Assembly (NCBI GenBank): GCA_030606095.1
Contig: JAUWHC010000163.1
Location: forward strand, 1 to 6,458
Direction: 5' to 3'
Length of the DNA: 6,458 nucleotides
DNA from: Promethearchaeota archaeon
GTDB taxonomy: Archaea; Asgardarchaeota; Lokiarchaeia; Sigyniarchaeales; SOKP01
Part shown: piece by piece, positions 5,681 to 6,458 of the stretch
Position numbering within the stretch: the first letter of the stretch is position 1
Layout of the letters: every line of letters begins with the position of its first letter
Translations under genes and position numbers: made by a program
Notes under the pieces: model-generated
Databases searched by the model: none
Seen by the model: only the letters and a program-made list of their open reading frames with translations
Told to the model about the DNA's origin: nothing

Positions 5681-5965
5681 TTATTCACTATCTTCTAAAT
5701 GGTTCAAAACATGTTTCTCTAAACATTCTTTTCTTTTAATTTCGTTTGGAGCTTTATTATATTTATCTAAAATACCTATAATTTCCCGATTTAAAGCGTC
5801 GTGTTCGCGTAAACAACTACTTTTTTTCAAAAATTCCTCTCCGTGTCTTAGTGCAGCTAAATTTTCAGTAATTTTTATTAATTCAGTAGCAATAATACTG
5901 TTAATATAAATTAAGTCTGAAAACATATTTTTCATGTATATCCCTAATTTTAATTGGTCAGACAT
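5681..5965 (-). CDS. Small helical protein with two C-x3-H motifs, function unknown
   Basis: A 94-residue protein from ATG 5963-5965; a GTG two codons earlier (5971) is a weaker alternative. It is predicted mostly helical, with a first amphipathic stretch (5-40) and charged helices after it. Two matching motifs stand out: C51-L-R-E-H55 and C81-L-E-K-H85, with another His at 89. Cys and His four apart on a helix can share a metal ion, so a Zn or Fe site made from the two pairs is conceivable. I recognise no family. The stop lies one base before the ATG of the Fe-S scaffold, so the two proteins are almost certainly translated from one mRNA. A role as metal donor or partner of the scaffold is inference from this position only. 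Confidence 0.72.
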   Translation of the reverse strand: MSDQLKLGIYMKNMFSDLIYINSIIATELIKITENLAALRHGEEFLKKSSCLREHDALNREIIGILDKYNKAPNEIKRKECLEKHVLNHLEDSE

Positions 5966-5996
5966 ATGCACTAAAATTTCTCTTAAAATTAATTAC

Positions 5997-6010
5997 TTAT
6001 TATATTATAA
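5997..6010 (-). promoter_or_regulatory. Probable TATA box for the Fe-S scaffold gene cluster
   Basis: The minus strand reads TTATAATATAATAA, 32-45 bases before the ATG at 5965. It sits in the short gap behind the upstream membrane gene. The spacing predicts a leader of about 15 bases. It suggests that the small C-x3-H protein is the first gene of its transcript. Confidence 0.4.
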
Positions 6011-6020
6011 TTAAGAAATT

Positions 6021-6458
6021 TTAAAATGAAAAAGCAAAATAAATTGCTATATAAATTAAAGCTCCAATTATGAAGGCACCTATAGCCCCCAATCTCGTAA
6101 AAAAAGTTTTTTTCATGTCGGGTTTTAGAACTTCCTTCGGGAAATCTTTCAGATTCTTTAGATATTTATTAATAAGACGGTTTTCTTTTAAATCTAAAGA
6201 AATTGGAATTCTATAGGTTATAGATGCGGTTTTAACTTCGACAAAATCGATTGGAACGCATAAATAAAATATTATAAAAACTATCACCACACACAATAAC
6301 GAAGTGCTCAGAAGGTTATCAATTATTAAACCCATTGTATCAGCAATTACCCAACCTTCTACTTGTTGAATTGTCATAAATATTAGTAATCCGCTTATTC
6401 CAAATATATCAAAGAAATCTAATTTTCTATACCACTTTCTCACATTAATCGACTTGAC
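6021..6458 (-). CDS. Hypothetical three-TM membrane protein, possibly cut by the window edge
   Basis: The frame stays open from TAA (6021-6023) to the last base. The 5' end may therefore lie outside the window, or the in-frame GTG at 6441-6443 may be the start (140 residues). Counted from that GTG, hydrophobic segments lie near 10-25, 45-67 and 115-138. Between the last two is a soluble part (68-112) with beta-like VEVKTASITYRIPISL followed by a lysine-rich helix. Two prolines (P102, P108) lie just before the last segment. I recognise no family and no catalytic motif. The protein ends in an aromatic tail (YFAFSF). It precedes the C-x3-H/Fe-S cluster on the same strand, with a gap of about 55 bases holding a likely promoter, so co-transcription is uncertain. 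Confidence 0.65.
   Translation of the reverse strand, partial: VKSINVRKWYRKLDFFDIFGISGLLIFMTIQQVEGWVIADTMGLIIDNLLSTSLLCVVIVFIIFYLCVPIDFVEVKTASITYRIPISLDLKENRLINKYLKNLKDFPKEVLKPDMKKTFFTRLGAIGAFIIGALIYIAIYFAFSF

Overview
The window is AT-rich and reads as a piece of an archaeal chromosome. The archaeal markers are an Alba-family chromatin protein, a UPF0200-type P-loop kinase, a PRPP synthetase with an archaeal-looking sequence, TATA-like boxes 25-45 bases before start codons, and mostly absent Shine-Dalgarno sites. An intact JAMM/MPN+ metalloprotease whose core resembles eukaryotic Rpn11/CSN5 makes an Asgard (Promethearchaeota) origin the best guess. That placement is inference; no rRNA or tRNA in the window can settle it.

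Layout. Bases 1-967 on the + strand hold the tail of an unidentified gene and a DedA/VTT-type multispanning membrane protein. Convergent to them on the - strand (981-1508) is a two-gene unit: an Alba protein with an unusually long basic hairpin arm, then a 57-residue zinc-ribbon protein. Next, on the - strand, is the JAMM protease (1628-2890). It is separated by about 100 bp, with a 16-bp tandem duplication, from a divergent + strand kinase gene (2991-3533). The kinase runs convergently into a - strand gene train, read from right to left: a three-TM membrane protein open to the window edge (6021-6458), a small helical protein with two C-x3-H motifs (5681-5965), an IscU/NifU-type Fe-S scaffold (5233-5679), an alpha/beta hydrolase (4502-5221) and PRPP synthetase (3540-4448).

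How the genes may work together. The small C-x3-H protein, the Fe-S scaffold and the hydrolase have gaps of 1 and 11 bases, so they are probably one transcript. PRPP synthetase follows 53 bases later and may have its own promoter. Alba and the zinc ribbon (9-base gap) look like a nucleic-acid-binding pair. The JAMM enzyme would remove ubiquitin-like modifiers, but no modifier, E1, E2 or E3 gene is visible here. Most of the content is housekeeping. The least described items are the zinc-ribbon ORF, the C-x3-H partner of the Fe-S scaffold, the modified Alba arm and the repeat-bearing divergent promoter. No CRISPR array, mobile element, tRNA or rRNA was seen, and there is no gene-free stretch longer than about 120 bases.
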